Both the position numbers and the translations under genes were made by a program. Below the pieces are notes generated by a model. The model was not told the origin of the DNA, made no database searches, and saw only the letters and a program-made list of their open reading frames with translations. A stretch of 64,000 nucleotides of DNA from an uncultured beta proteobacterium (GTDB lineage Bacteria > Pseudomonadota > Gammaproteobacteria > Burkholderiales > Burkholderiaceae_C), in contig CAIJRK010000069.1 in NCBI GenBank assembly GCA_903823025.1, forward strand, positions 1-64,000, given 5' to 3'. This document shows positions 17,560 through 27,381 of this stretch, piece by piece; position 1 is the stretch's first letter; each line of letters begins with the position of its first letter.

Positions 17560-18066
17560 TCAGAAAGGAATGTCATCATCCATATCGTCAAATCCGCTAG
17601 CGGGCTTGGACTGCGCCGGGACTTGGCGTTGTGCGGGGGCCGGTGCAGGCGCTGATGGACGTGGTGCCGGCGCTGGGCGCGACGAATAACCGCCGCCGGA
17701 ATGACCTTCATCGCCCGACGGTTCGCCCATGCCTTCACGACCGCCCAACATTTGCATTTCATTGGCCACGATGTCGGTTGCGTATTTTTCAACGCCGTCT
17801 TTATCGGTGTACTTGCGGGTCTTGATGCGGCCTTCCACATACACGGAACGGCCTTTTTTCAGATATTGGCCCACGATTTCAGCCAGTTTGCCGAAGAAGG
17901 TGACGCGATGCCATTCGGTCTCTTCGACCATGTTGCCGTCTTTGCCTTTGTACTTGCTGCTGGTGGCAATCGTGATGTTGGCCACAGCGTCGCCACTGGG
18001 CAGGTAGCGGACTTCGGGGTCGCGCCCCAAGTTGCCTACGAGAATGACTTTGTTAACGGATGCCAT
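17560..18066 (-). CDS. ssb: Single-stranded DNA-binding protein
   Basis: A 168-residue SSB. The N-terminal OB fold (about 1-110) starts [20 protein letters not shown] and includes the [14 protein letters not shown] segment. A flexible Gly/Pro/Ala-rich linker leads to the acidic C-terminal tip DDMDDDIPF, which recruits repair and replication proteins. An AAGGA ribosome-binding site precedes the ATG at 18066. Its neighbours, an MFS gene and uvrA, are a common order in Burkholderiales. Confidence 0.97.
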   Translation of the reverse strand: MASVNKVILVGNLGRDPEVRYLPSGDAVANITIATSSKYKGKDGNMVEETEWHRVTFFGKLAEIVGQYLKKGRSVYVEGRIKTRKYTDKDGVEKYATDIVANEMQMLGGREGMGEPSGDEGHSGGGYSSRPAPAPRPSAPAPAPAQRQVPAQSKPASGFDDMDDDIPF

Positions 18067-18089
18067 GGTTTTCCTTATGTGTTGGTTGG

Positions 18090-18206
18090 GGACAGCGCTG
18101 GCTCATCTGGCGCAGCTGGGGGTCTGTCCCGCAAGGTTTCAGTTTAATGGAGGACAGCGTTGGTCACGATGCCCGCAGCGGCCTGTTCTGCCAAGTTTCA
18201 GACTTA
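18090..18206. repeat. Imperfect tandem repeat of about 60 bp between ssb and the MFS gene
   Basis: Two units, 18090-18147 and 18152-18206, both begin GGACAGCG-TGG and share a central CGCAGC, a TGT and a final A-GTTTCAG block, with several differences between them. The second unit reaches the stop codon of the MFS gene. No clear terminator structure is formed. Confidence 0.5.
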
Positions 18207-19478
18207 TGCGCCTGCCTCGGGGGCCAGCGCCGCCGCGCCAACTCCGGGTGCGCGCATGGGCCAAGCCACCAGCAACCACAGCAACATGACCCCGGCACAG
18301 GCCGCAAACAACCCCGACGCACCCAAGTGTTTGACCAGCCAGCCGCCCATCACGCCACCGGCAAAAAAGCCCAACGATTGCAATGTGTTGTAAACCCCCA
18401 TGGCCGCACCACGGGCATGGGCCGGGGCCACCCGCGACGCCATGCTGGGCTGACTGGCCTCCAGCACGTTGAAGCCGCAAAAGAACAAAAACAGCAAAAC
18501 GGCCAACGCCGTCACGCTAGGCGCGCCTGAAGCGGCCACGGCTAAAAAGCCCACTTGCACGACCGTGATCAGCCCGACAGCGGTTAAAAACACTGCCCGC
18601 AAGTAGCCCCGTTTTTCCAGTGGAAACAAACTGAAGCCCATCACCAGGAACGAGGCCAACACGGCGGGTAAGTAAATCCACCAGTGATGCTCATGCGGTA
18701 AACCGGCTTGCACCAGCAGCGCGGGCACCGCCATCCACATGGCGAGTTGCACCGCGTGCAGCACAAACACCCCAAAATTCAAACGCAACAAAGCAGGCAG
18801 GCGCAAAACTTCCGACAAACGCCCGCGCGGCAGGTTTTTATGTTGCAAAGGCTCAGTGGGCACCCACCAAACGACCACCCCAATCCCCAGCAGCGCCAGC
18901 ACAGCTGTGATCACAAACAAGCCAGCCAACCCGGTGTAGGCCACCAGCAAAGGCGCCACCACCAAAGAGAGCGCAAACATCAGCCCGATGCTGGCACCCA
19001 CCAGCGCCATCGATTTGGTGCGCACGACATCGCGCGTCTGATCCGCCAACAACGCCGTCACTGCCGCCGAGACTGCTCCCGCGCCCTGCACCGCCCGCCC
19101 AATGGCCAGCCAGGTAAGACTGGGCGCCCAAGCCGCAATACAACTGCCCACGGCAAACAACAACAACCCAAAAATAATGATGCGCTTGCGTCCCAGCCGG
19201 TCCGATGCCAGCCCAAAGGGAAATTGCAGCAAAGCTTGCGTCAAGCCATAAATCCCCATGGCCAAGCCAATCAAAGCGGGATCAGCGCCGCCGGGGTACT
19301 TGGCGGCTTCAATCGCAAACACCGGCAAGATCAGGAACAGGCCCAACATGCGCAGGGCAAAAATAGTGGCCAGCGAAAAACTGGCGCGCCGTTCAACGGG
19401 CGTCATCGCGGTACTGACAACCGCTTTTTTCCCGTCCAACGGGGTAGCAACTTTAGGCAAAACAGCATTCTCCAACAC
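18204..19478 (-). CDS. Major facilitator superfamily transporter
   Basis: A 424-residue inner-membrane transporter with about 12 hydrophobic helices. The loop between helices 2 and 3 has the MFS signature ASDRLGRKR, and GSCIAAWAP and [12 protein letters not shown] fit helices 4 and 5. This resembles the drug or sugar efflux branch. The substrate cannot be told from sequence. The start at 19478 is used; an internal ATG at MTPVERRAS is possible. The gene lies between ssb and the divergent uvrA, a conserved arrangement in this group. Confidence 0.9.
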   Translation of the reverse strand: MLENAVLPKVATPLDGKKAVVSTAMTPVERRASFSLATIFALRMLGLFLILPVFAIEAAKYPGGADPALIGLAMGIYGLTQALLQFPFGLASDRLGRKRIIIFGLLLFAVGSCIAAWAPSLTWLAIGRAVQGAGAVSAAVTALLADQTRDVVRTKSMALVGASIGLMFALSLVVAPLLVAYTGLAGLFVITAVLALLGIGVVVWWVPTEPLQHKNLPRGRLSEVLRLPALLRLNFGVFVLHAVQLAMWMAVPALLVQAGLPHEHHWWIYLPAVLASFLVMGFSLFPLEKRGYLRAVFLTAVGLITVVQVGFLAVAASGAPSVTALAVLLFLFFCGFNVLEASQPSMASRVAPAHARGAAMGVYNTLQSLGFFAGGVMGGWLVKHLGASGLFAACAGVMLLWLLVAWPMRAPGVGAAALAPEAGA

Positions 19479-19608
19479 ACAAAACCATGAAAAGTCACGG
19501 TCATATAAGTCCCGAATTGTCCCCGATCTGAATTACCCCTCAGTCCACTCGGATGCCCGCACGGCCATCATTCACTATCATGTTGGGTTTTTCCGAGCAC
19601 ATTTCACC

Positions 19609-22600
19609 TTGAACTCATCCCCCGACGGCACTTACCTCGCAAACGCCTTGCAGCTGCAAACCATCAGCATTCGCGGGGCGCGCACGCACAACCTCAAGAA
19701 TATTGATCTTGACATTCCGCGCAACCAGTTGGTCGTCATCACCGGTTTGAGCGGCTCCGGTAAATCCAGTCTGGCGTTTGACACGCTGTATGCCGAAGGA
19801 CAGCGCCGTTATGTCGAAAGTCTCTCGACCTACGCTCGCCAGTTTTTGCAGCTCATGGACAAGCCTGATGTGGACGTCATTGAAGGCCTGAGTCCCGCCA
19901 TCTCAATTGAGCAAAAAGCGACCTCGCACAACCCGCGCTCCACCGTCGGCACCGTGACCGAGATTCACGACTACCTGCGTTTGCTATTTGCCCGCGCTGG
20001 CACACCCTTTTGCCCCGACCACCATTTGCCCCTGCAAGCGCAAACCGTGAGCCAAATGGTGGACGCCGTGCTCGCGATGCCGCCCGACACCCGACTGATG
20101 ATTCTGGCCCCCGTTGCCCGTGAAAAAAAGGGCGAATTTCTGGACGTATTTGCCGACATGCAGGCGCAAGGCTACGTGCGGTTTCGGGTCAACGGACAAG
20201 CCTACGAGTTTGACCAACTGCCGCCGCTCAAGAAAACTGAAAAGCACGACATTGACGTGGTGATTGACCGCATCAAAGTGCGCCCGGATTTGAAGCAACG
20301 GCTGGCTGAAAGCTTTGAAGCGGCCTTGCGCGTGGCGGGCGGTCGCGCCATTGCGCTTGAAATGGACAGCACGCCCAGCCCGGCGGACTTGGGTCACAGT
20401 CCCAAAGAGCATTTATTCAACGCCAAGTTTTCTTGCCCGGCGTGCAACTACTCCATCAGCGAACTGGAGCCGCGCCTGTTCTCGTTCAACTCGCCAGTGG
20501 GGGCTTGCCCGGCTTGCGACGGTTTGGGAATGCAAGAGTTTTTTGACCCGGCGCGGGTCGTGGCCTTCCCCACATTGAGTTTGGCCAGCGGGGCCATCAA
20601 AGGCTGGGACCGGCGCAACAATTATTACTTTGCCATGCTGGAGAGTCTGGCCAAGCACTACAAATTTGACCTTAACCAAGCCTTCGAGACGCTGCCCGCC
20701 GAGGTTCAACAAGCGGTGTTGCATGGCTCGGGCGAAGAAGTGATCAAGTTCAGCTACCTGATGGATTCTGGCGTTTCGCAGGGCAAGAAGGTCAGTAAAA
20801 AGCATCCGTTTGAAGGGATTATTCCCAACATGCAGCGGCGCTACAAAGAAACCGATTCGGCGCTCGTGCGTGAGGACTTGGCGCGCTACCGCAGCACCCA
20901 GCCTTGCACCGACTGTGGCGGGTCACGACTGCGCCGTGAAGCGCGCCACGTCAAGATTGGCGAGGGCACGCAAGCGCGGGCTATTTTTGAGATCAGCCAC
21001 GCCACGCTGCGCGACGCTTTCACTTATTTCAACACCCTGCAAATGCACGGCGCCAAGGGCGAGATTGCGGGCAAAGTGGTGCGTGAAATCGGCCTGCGTT
21101 TGAAGTTTCTCAACGACGTCGGGCTGAACTATCTCAGTCTGGATCGCAGCGCAGAGACGTTGAGCGGCGGCGAATCGCAACGCATTCGCCTCGCCAGCCA
21201 AATCGGCTCCGGCTTGACCGGCGTGATGTACGTGCTGGACGAGCCCAGTATCGGCCTGCATCAGCGCGACAACGACCGCCTGATCGACACTTTGAAACAT
21301 CTGCGCAACATCGGCAACAGCGTGCTGGTGGTGGAGCACGACGAAGACATGATGCGCGCAGCCGACCACATCATCGACATGGGGCCGGGCGCAGGCGTGC
21401 ATGGCGGGCGCGTGATGGCGCAAGGCACGTTTGACGAAGTCAAGGCCAATCCCAACTCGCTCACCGGCCAGTACTTGGCGCACACCCTGAAAATCGCCGT
21501 GCCCACGCGCCGCACGCCGTGGCTGCCCACCGTCCATACGGCGCAGGCGGCTGACAAATACACCTCGGCCCACCACGCGCCCAGCCCAGCCGCCGAACGC
21601 CGGGCCGCGCGTGAGGCCAACCACTTGGCGACGCAAGGCGACATGCAATGCCTGCGCGTCATCGGTGCCAGCGGGCACAACCTGACCGGCGTCACCGTTG
21701 AATTTCCGGTCGGCCTGTTCACCTGCGTGACGGGTGTGTCGGGCTCCGGCAAATCGACGCTGGTCAACGACACGCTTTACAAAGCCGTGGCGCGCACGCT
21801 GTACCGTGCCCACGACGAACCCGCCGAGCACGAATCCATCGAAGGTATTGAACATTTCGACAAAGTCATCAACGTCGATCAATCCCCGATTGGCCGCACG
21901 CCGCGTTCCAACCCCGCCACCTACACCGGCCTGTTCACCCCGATTCGTGAGCTGATGGCCGAAGTGCCGATGGCCCGCGAACGCGGCTATGGCCCGGGGC
22001 GCTTCAGCTTTAACGTGGCGGGCGGTCGCTGCGAAGCCTGTCAGGGCGACGGCATGGTGAAAGTGGAGATGCACTTTTTGCCCGATGTCTATGTGCCGTG
22101 CGACGTGTGCGCTGGCAAACGCTACAACCGCGAAACGCTTGAAGTGCTCTACAAAGGCAAGAACATCGCGCAAATTCTGGACCTCACGGTCGAGGCCGCG
22201 CACGAGTATTTCAAAGCGCTGCCCAGCATTGCCCGCAAATTGCACACGCTGCTGGATGTGGGGTTGAGTTACATCCGCTTGGGCCAATCGGCCACCACGC
22301 TGTCCGGCGGCGAAGCGCAACGCGTGAAACTCGCGCTGGAACTGAGCAAACGCGACACCGGGCGCACGCTCTACATTTTGGACGAACCCACCACCGGCCT
22401 GCACTTTGCCGACATCGACCTGCTGCTCAAAGTCTTGCACCAGTTGCGCGACGCGGGCAACACCATCGTGGTGATTGAACATAATCTGGACGTCATCAAA
22501 ACCGCCGACTGGCTGATTGACATGGGGCCGGAAGGCGGCGCGGGTGGCGGTCAAGTGGTCGGCGTCGGCACACCGGAGGCGATTGCTGAGAACCCGGCCA

Positions 22601-22635
22601 GCCACACCGGGCGCTATTTGAAACGGCTATTGTGA
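19609..22635 (+). CDS. uvrA: Excinuclease ABC subunit A
   Basis: About 1008 residues. UvrA is the damage-sensing ATPase of nucleotide excision repair. It has two ABC ATPase modules: Walker [16 protein letters not shown] and [15 protein letters not shown], with signatures [12 protein letters not shown] and [12 protein letters not shown]. Zinc-binding cysteine pairs appear in CPAC...CPAC, CTDCGG and CEACQG...CDVC. No ATG lies between the MFS gene and the conserved IRGARTHNL segment, so I chose a TTG at 19609; a TTG 45 bp further in is an alternative. An upstream ATG at 19258 lies inside the divergent MFS gene and is unlikely. Confidence 0.95.
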   Translation: MNSSPDGTYLANALQLQTISIRGARTHNLKNIDLDIPRNQLVVITGLSGSGKSSLAFDTLYAEGQRRYVESLSTYARQFLQLMDKPDVDVIEGLSPAISIEQKATSHNPRSTVGTVTEIHDYLRLLFARAGTPFCPDHHLPLQAQTVSQMVDAVLAMPPDTRLMILAPVAREKKGEFLDVFADMQAQGYVRFRVNGQAYEFDQLPPLKKTEKHDIDVVIDRIKVRPDLKQRLAESFEAALRVAGGRAIALEMDSTPSPADLGHSPKEHLFNAKFSCPACNYSISELEPRLFSFNSPVGACPACDGLGMQEFFDPARVVAFPTLSLASGAIKGWDRRNNYYFAMLESLAKHYKFDLNQAFETLPAEVQQAVLHGSGEEVIKFSYLMDSGVSQGKKVSKKHPFEGIIPNMQRRYKETDSALVREDLARYRSTQPCTDCGGSRLRREARHVKIGEGTQARAIFEISHATLRDAFTYFNTLQMHGAKGEIAGKVVREIGLRLKFLNDVGLNYLSLDRSAETLSGGESQRIRLASQIGSGLTGVMYVLDEPSIGLHQRDNDRLIDTLKHLRNIGNSVLVVEHDEDMMRAADHIIDMGPGAGVHGGRVMAQGTFDEVKANPNSLTGQYLAHTLKIAVPTRRTPWLPTVHTAQAADKYTSAHHAPSPAAERRAAREANHLATQGDMQCLRVIGASGHNLTGVTVEFPVGLFTCVTGVSGSGKSTLVNDTLYKAVARTLYRAHDEPAEHESIEGIEHFDKVINVDQSPIGRTPRSNPATYTGLFTPIRELMAEVPMARERGYGPGRFSFNVAGGRCEACQGDGMVKVEMHFLPDVYVPCDVCAGKRYNRETLEVLYKGKNIAQILDLTVEAAHEYFKALPSIARKLHTLLDVGLSYIRLGQSATTLSGGEAQRVKLALELSKRDTGRTLYILDEPTTGLHFADIDLLLKVLHQLRDAGNTIVVIEHNLDVIKTADWLIDMGPEGGAGGGQVVGVGTPEAIAENPASHTGRYLKRLL

Positions 22636-22650
22636 ACGGCTGACCCCTCC

Positions 22651-23772
22651 TCAACTACACAGACCCACGGCCCGATCTTGCGGACGACAAGCGTTTGGTT
22701 TTTGTGTCGCCGGGGCATTGGTTTGACAGTTAGCCAGCCGGTCTTTGACTTTGTCGGAATACTGCCAGCCCGCTGCCAGCGGCGGCAACGAGGTGCCGGG
22801 TTGCCACGTCAGCGACTTCCATTTGACGTGTCCCTTGTTTTGCAAAACACTGAACTTATTACAAAATTGATCTGCAAAATCCTGGATGAATTTGTTGCGT
22901 TCAGGATCAGCAAAGTTAGCCGTGATCATGTAGGAATCAACTGCTAACGAGGTCAACGCATCCCCGCTGATATTCAACAAAGGATAGCTGGATTTCTTGA
23001 TATCCGCCTTTTGATAGTCTTGCAACAGCTTCCCGGACATGGCCTGTGACGGATCAAACTTCAGTAGTTTGAGGTTGGCGGGGATGGCCGTTGCCAGCAG
23101 TTCAAGCGGCTGCCCCCCGACCAAAACCAGCACATCAATTTTGGGATAGGACTGGTAAAACGACGGATCACTCAAGGCCATCAAGGCCGAGCGGCGGCGC
23201 TTGGTGCCTTCGTCTTCGCCAGTAGCCGTTGTATTGATAAACGGCTCCACCGTATTGGGGCGCTCCTGAAACATCTTGCTGTAGATATTCAAAGCAGTCA
23301 GGTAGGTGCCGCTTTTCTCCGCATCCATCCAAATCGGCTTGCCTTTGATTTGATGGATGAATTCAATCGGATCGTCCTTGCGCACCAAAAAATGGATTTC
23401 TTCTTTGTACAAAGGCATGAAGACCCGCAAGTTCGACAGCAGTTGACTGTATTCGCGGCGAGTCGCCTCCGGCACGCCCTGCGCGTCCCTTAACAGAACG
23501 AATGAGGCGTACACATCCGACTGAACAATCGCCAGACTGACCCCTTTCGTGCGGCTCATATCTTCGACGTTGGCCCAAGAACCTTTTGAAGTTTTGACCT
23601 CCAGTGTCGGCAAAACAAGGTCGCGCAAATTAGTGCCGATGGCGTAATAAGTGCCCGTCTTGCCGCCCGTGACAATGCTTTCCGCTGTGGCCGCCAGCGA
23701 CGAAATCGCCAAGGCCATGCCCGTCACCAGAATTTTGGTGGAAGTGATCCACTTGTTAGGCAATTGATTCAT
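22651..23772 (-). CDS. TAXI-family TRAP-type solute-binding protein with a C-terminal cysteine motif
   Basis: A 373-residue protein with a signal peptide (about 1-30, ending AATA) followed by a TAXI-type periplasmic binding domain: TGGKTGTYYAIG, the SQDV-like AIVQSDVYA, then GKPIWMDAEKSGTY. Such proteins usually feed TRAP transporters, but no TRAP membrane gene is nearby. After about residue 345 a Pro/Ala/Gln linker leads to the ending NACRPQDRAVGLCS. The C-x3-D-x3-G-L-C pattern is shared with the membrane protein encoded upstream. It is the last gene of the tubulin-like operon, with an AAGGAAG ribosome-binding site and a 23-bp gap. Confidence 0.8.
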   Translation of the reverse strand: MNQLPNKWITSTKILVTGMALAISSLAATAESIVTGGKTGTYYAIGTNLRDLVLPTLEVKTSKGSWANVEDMSRTKGVSLAIVQSDVYASFVLLRDAQGVPEATRREYSQLLSNLRVFMPLYKEEIHFLVRKDDPIEFIHQIKGKPIWMDAEKSGTYLTALNIYSKMFQERPNTVEPFINTTATGEDEGTKRRRSALMALSDPSFYQSYPKIDVLVLVGGQPLELLATAIPANLKLLKFDPSQAMSGKLLQDYQKADIKKSSYPLLNISGDALTSLAVDSYMITANFADPERNKFIQDFADQFCNKFSVLQNKGHVKWKSLTWQPGTSLPPLAAGWQYSDKVKDRLANCQTNAPATQKPNACRPQDRAVGLCS

Positions 23773-23795
23773 TTTTTAAACTTCCTTGAAAAAAG

Positions 23796-24185
23796 TTAAC
23801 GCGAAATTTTGCAAACACCGGCCATCTCGTCGGCAGCCGAACAGTTACCGCTGAGTGATCCCGAGGGTGTCGCGGGCGGCGCTTTTTCTACCGGCGCAGA
23901 GGTCTGGGGCAGCGGTGTTGGGTCAACGCTTTTTTTGCCCGACAACACGAACCAGGAGGCACCAACCAGAAGGAGAAAAATGACCAGCAGCACGCCCGCC
24001 ACGAGGGTCTTTGAACGACCGGCTGGACTGCCCGCATCCATAAGTAGCAAAGGCTTGCGGCACTCGGTGCAAACAAAGTCCAGTCCGCTGGGGACTTCGA
24101 CCGTCGTGCGGGCATCGGCGATAGAACAGTTGCCAAAGTTCGAGCATTTACCGGCCTTGCTGTTGATAGAAGTTAAGGTTGCCAT
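23796..24185 (-). CDS. Zinc-ribbon single-pass membrane protein in the tubulin-like operon
   Basis: A 129-residue protein of unknown function. The cytoplasmic N-terminal part has four cysteines (KCSNFGNC and FVCTEC, near residues 13, 19, 38 and 41) suited to a zinc ribbon. One strong membrane helix at about 57-80 (LVAGVLLVIFLLLVGASWFV) follows. The outside part is Pro/Ser-rich and ends GNCSAADEMAGVCKISR, with the same C-x3-D-x3-G-V-C pattern as the TAXI protein. The start at 24185 has an AGGAAA site; a start at 24230 adds 15 residues without clear merit. It lies between the tubulin-like and TAXI genes on the same strand and probably links the two across the membrane. Confidence 0.7.
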   Translation of the reverse strand: MATLTSINSKAGKCSNFGNCSIADARTTVEVPSGLDFVCTECRKPLLLMDAGSPAGRSKTLVAGVLLVIFLLLVGASWFVLSGKKSVDPTPLPQTSAPVEKAPPATPSGSLSGNCSAADEMAGVCKISR

Positions 24186-24262
24186 CAGAGATTTCCTATA
24201 GTTTCTCGGCGAGAGATTAAAAGCCTGCAAGAGGCGGACTTGTCAAAAAAGCATCTAAAAAA

Positions 24263-27200
24263 TCAGGCGGATTCGCCTTTCAGAATGGCGGTGGCCCGCC
24301 GTCCTGCATCCAGAAATCGGCGGTAGGTTTCATCTTGAATGTTGCCGTCGCGCAAAGCCTTGATCGCCTCCACCTGCGTGAGAATAGCGCGCTGGACTTC
24401 GTTGCGTCGGTCTTGGTGCATGAACGCGGCGCTCGCCAATGTCGTGTCGCAAACCGACTTGATGGTGTATAGATTTTCCAGGTTGATGCTCTCGGCGCTG
24501 ACCAAAAAGCTTTGACCCAGGACGACCGGGTCGTTGTCGAAACCATCGGCATCTTTGGTTAACAAAAGCACTTCATCCAGACCCGTTGACGGGTTCTTGC
24601 CTTCATGCAAAAACCCGAGTGCTTTGGCCAGCAACACGTAGGGCAGTCCCTGATGTTTGACCTCGGCGCTAGAGGCCACAAACAGCCGGGGCCAGGCGTT
24701 GCCATCGCCTTCGGTGTGCAGTTCAAGCCGCGCCCGCGCACCGCCGGTTTCAATACGGCGGCGGTATTTTTCTTCCAGAAACTTGAGCGGTTTCAGGTAA
24801 CGCAGCGCAAACAAATTGGTGATGGACACCAGCGTGATTTCGTTAGGTCGGCCATCGGACTCAATGATTTCCACATCACCGGTTTTGGCACCGCGCAGCG
24901 CCGCTTGCAGCGCTTTGGAAAACTCGGCTTGTTCAGGCGCTTTCGGCACGATCGCGGTGAATTTGCTCACCGCTGTGGGCACGCCCACGGGAATGCCGGG
25001 CGCGGCCCGGTGAATTTCCAGCGAATCCAACGCAACAAAATTGCCCGCCCGGTTCACCAGTTCACTGACAAAACTTTTTAACTCCTGCGGGTCGGCCCCA
25101 TAACGGTCGCACAACTTGTCAATGATTGACATACCCAGCAAACGCTCGTTGGGGTTTTGCACCAGATTTTGATGCGCGATGCGTGCGTTGTCCTCGCACA
25201 CCGTTTCAAGCACATCCAGAAAAGTTGTTTCAGAGACACGCTGATTGAACAGGGTAAAGGTGGAATCTACGCCTATTTTTTCAACCAATGCGGCGCGCAC
25301 ACGGTTGGTCTGGGTCTTCTGTTCGGCCTCGTCAATCACCAAGCGCCGACTGATGGTCTTGACCAAAACCGGGTCATAAAAGCGGATCAAATGCTGACGC
25401 AAATCGCCTGAGCCGGTGTCGGTCAGTCGTGCTTCAATGCCGACCTCAAACTTTTTCAAAGCTTGCTGCAAGATGTTCGCCACCTTGTCCACTTCGCCCT
25501 TCAGGTCGGTGATTTCAGCGATCACTTCCATCAGCAAAACTTTGGCAAAGCTCCAGCCTTCGGCGCGGGTGCGATAAACATACATCTCTTGCAGATGCAC
25601 GCCATGTGCGTCGAGCAGACTGTCCGGCGTGCCCAGAAGATGCCGGGCAAGCAAACCCATGTCAGCCCATTTCTGGGCGTTCCCCAAGACCCGCGACTGC
25701 ACTTCTTCTTCCGCGTTTCGCGTGCGCGCGATGTTTTCATCGCAGGCTTTCAAGCGCTCATCGAGCGTTTGTATCAGCGCGATCAACAGGCGGGAAATAT
25801 CCCACGCGGACTTGGCACCGACCTTCCATTCGTTGATCAACTCTTGCTCAATGCGCAGCCGAATCTCACGCGCCATGTCTTTGCGCGCCTTGAGTTTGGT
25901 GCGATAAAAGTCGGGAACGCCTAAGGTGCGGTAGTCATCCTGATAACGTTTCTCACACAGTTGGGTGAGTTCATCGAGCCAGGTGGCGCGGTCACGCTCG
26001 CGCACCAGCGACTTGAAGTTAGGAATGACGGCTTCCCACTCGCCGGTGAACGACTTCCAGCGTTTGTTGGCCGCGTCTTCGGGCAGGATGCCGAGCGCCA
26101 GCGTCACATGGTCGTCGGACAGCAGCCAGCGCAGTTGCGTCTCTTTTTGTTGCACAAACTCGTTGAAGTCTTGTTTGCGCGGCTCTTCAATGAAGCCGGA
26201 GGCCTCTTGCCAGTGGTTGTAGCGCAGCTGCAGCGTGGCTTGCCGGGCAAAACTATAGGTTAGATATTCGCAAATCTCTTCTTCAGGAATTGCCAGTCTT
26301 TTGATGCCAAATGCCAAGAACCGCTTGGAGCGCTCAGGCGTGCGCCCTTGCGGTGCGGTTTCGGGCGAACCATCACCGTTTTCGGCGTTCTCCATGCGGC
26401 CCAGAGACGCCCAGTTGACGTTGTTTACCGCCACAATTTTTTGGTACAAAAAGTCGGCGACGATGCCCGGCAAATCACGATCTACATCGACGGTCAACCC
26501 GTTCTCGTTTTCGTTGCTAAAGATGTAGCAGCCGTTGAACGGGTCACTTAACTGGAGTCGTTCCTTGACGCCGGTGACGTCATAGGGCTGGTAGGCACCC
26601 ACGGACATCGCGTTGAGTTCCGTCAGGGCTGCAAATCCGTTGGCGTGGTAGTTGCCGGTATCCCAATTGGGATGCGGATAGGCATCGGGCAACAGCGTGT
26701 AGATCAGGATGCGAAATCGTTTGGAATCGGGGTACAAATCACGCAGTTGTGCGACCGCGTCGATGACACTGCCGCTGCCGGTGCCGCCCGCTAAACCGAC
26801 AACGATATGAAAGGTGACTTCGGTCTGGCCATTTTGTTGCAGCAACTTGACTTGCGACTGCACTTGTTCTCGGTATTTGTCGGCTTTGCAGGCAAACAGA
26901 AAACGCCCGAGTCGGCGCTTTTGGCCGCCCAGCGTGGCGCCCACAATGCTGTTCAGAATGTCTCGCCATTCTTGCGGACTACCCAGCCAGTGCTTGAGGC
27001 CCGGATAGCTGTCCAGGTTGTCAAGCCGCGACGTCAGATTAGCATCGGTGATCAGCAATTGGCTGGCTTTGGATAACTGGACGGAGGTGCCCAAAGTCTT
27101 CCAGCTGGGGTCGTCAATGGCCATCATCTCGGTGGACGAATCAATGTAGAGATAACCGATCTCAACACCGCCCAGCTTGTCACCATGGAACTCTTGATAC

Positions 27201-27268
27201 AGACTCTTGCGAAGCGCACGGATGATTTTGCCCCCCGTGCCGCCCAACCCGATGACGAGGTGATTCAT
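24263..27268 (-). CDS. Large tubulin/FtsZ-superfamily GTPase-like protein
   Basis: A 1001-residue cytoplasmic protein. It starts with the nucleotide-binding GLGGTGGKI (residues 7-15) and has the tubulin signature loop GGTGSGS at 161-167 inside a hydrophobic strand-turn. This is the pattern of the tubulin-like family known from Pfam as Tubulin_2, proteins much larger than FtsZ. The middle (about 400-650) is rich in charged helices and may coil. The C-terminal 250 residues are not recognised. It is the first gene of an operon with a zinc-ribbon membrane protein and a TAXI protein. A GGETPase role in polymer formation is inferred from the family fold; no partner from known division systems is present. 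Confidence 0.8.
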   Translation of the reverse strand: MNHLVIGLGGTGGKIIRALRKSLYQEFHGDKLGGVEIGYLYIDSSTEMMAIDDPSWKTLGTSVQLSKASQLLITDANLTSRLDNLDSYPGLKHWLGSPQEWRDILNSIVGATLGGQKRRLGRFLFACKADKYREQVQSQVKLLQQNGQTEVTFHIVVGLAGGTGSGSVIDAVAQLRDLYPDSKRFRILIYTLLPDAYPHPNWDTGNYHANGFAALTELNAMSVGAYQPYDVTGVKERLQLSDPFNGCYIFSNENENGLTVDVDRDLPGIVADFLYQKIVAVNNVNWASLGRMENAENGDGSPETAPQGRTPERSKRFLAFGIKRLAIPEEEICEYLTYSFARQATLQLRYNHWQEASGFIEEPRKQDFNEFVQQKETQLRWLLSDDHVTLALGILPEDAANKRWKSFTGEWEAVIPNFKSLVRERDRATWLDELTQLCEKRYQDDYRTLGVPDFYRTKLKARKDMAREIRLRIEQELINEWKVGAKSAWDISRLLIALIQTLDERLKACDENIARTRNAEEEVQSRVLGNAQKWADMGLLARHLLGTPDSLLDAHGVHLQEMYVYRTRAEGWSFAKVLLMEVIAEITDLKGEVDKVANILQQALKKFEVGIEARLTDTGSGDLRQHLIRFYDPVLVKTISRRLVIDEAEQKTQTNRVRAALVEKIGVDSTFTLFNQRVSETTFLDVLETVCEDNARIAHQNLVQNPNERLLGMSIIDKLCDRYGADPQELKSFVSELVNRAGNFVALDSLEIHRAAPGIPVGVPTAVSKFTAIVPKAPEQAEFSKALQAALRGAKTGDVEIIESDGRPNEITLVSITNLFALRYLKPLKFLEEKYRRRIETGGARARLELHTEGDGNAWPRLFVASSAEVKHQGLPYVLLAKALGFLHEGKNPSTGLDEVLLLTKDADGFDNDPVVLGQSFLVSAESINLENLYTIKSVCDTTLASAAFMHQDRRNEVQRAILTQVEAIKALRDGNIQDETYRRFLDAGRRATAILKGESA

Positions 27269-27381
27269 TCAATTTCCCTTGTTCTAATCAGCAAAATAGC
27301 AATTATTACCGATGCACAAAGTCGCCTGACTAATCCGGCAGGCTTAAAGAAGTCCGCTATTCAACGTGGGACGAACGTCTC

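Noticed and set aside
17311-17655. 114-codon open frame between hsdR and ssb
   Set aside because: It crosses the bidirectional terminator and the end of ssb, with no ribosome-binding site or family.
18708-19490. 260-codon open frame opposite the MFS gene
   Set aside because: His/Gln/Arg-rich shadow with no membrane helices or motifs.
19258-19608. uvrA start at the upstream ATG (19258)
   Set aside because: That ATG lies inside the divergent MFS gene, and the added residues have no family resemblance.
20923-22605. 560-codon open frame on the minus strand opposite uvrA
   Set aside because: uvrA is certain on the plus strand; the antisense product has typical shadow composition and no motifs.
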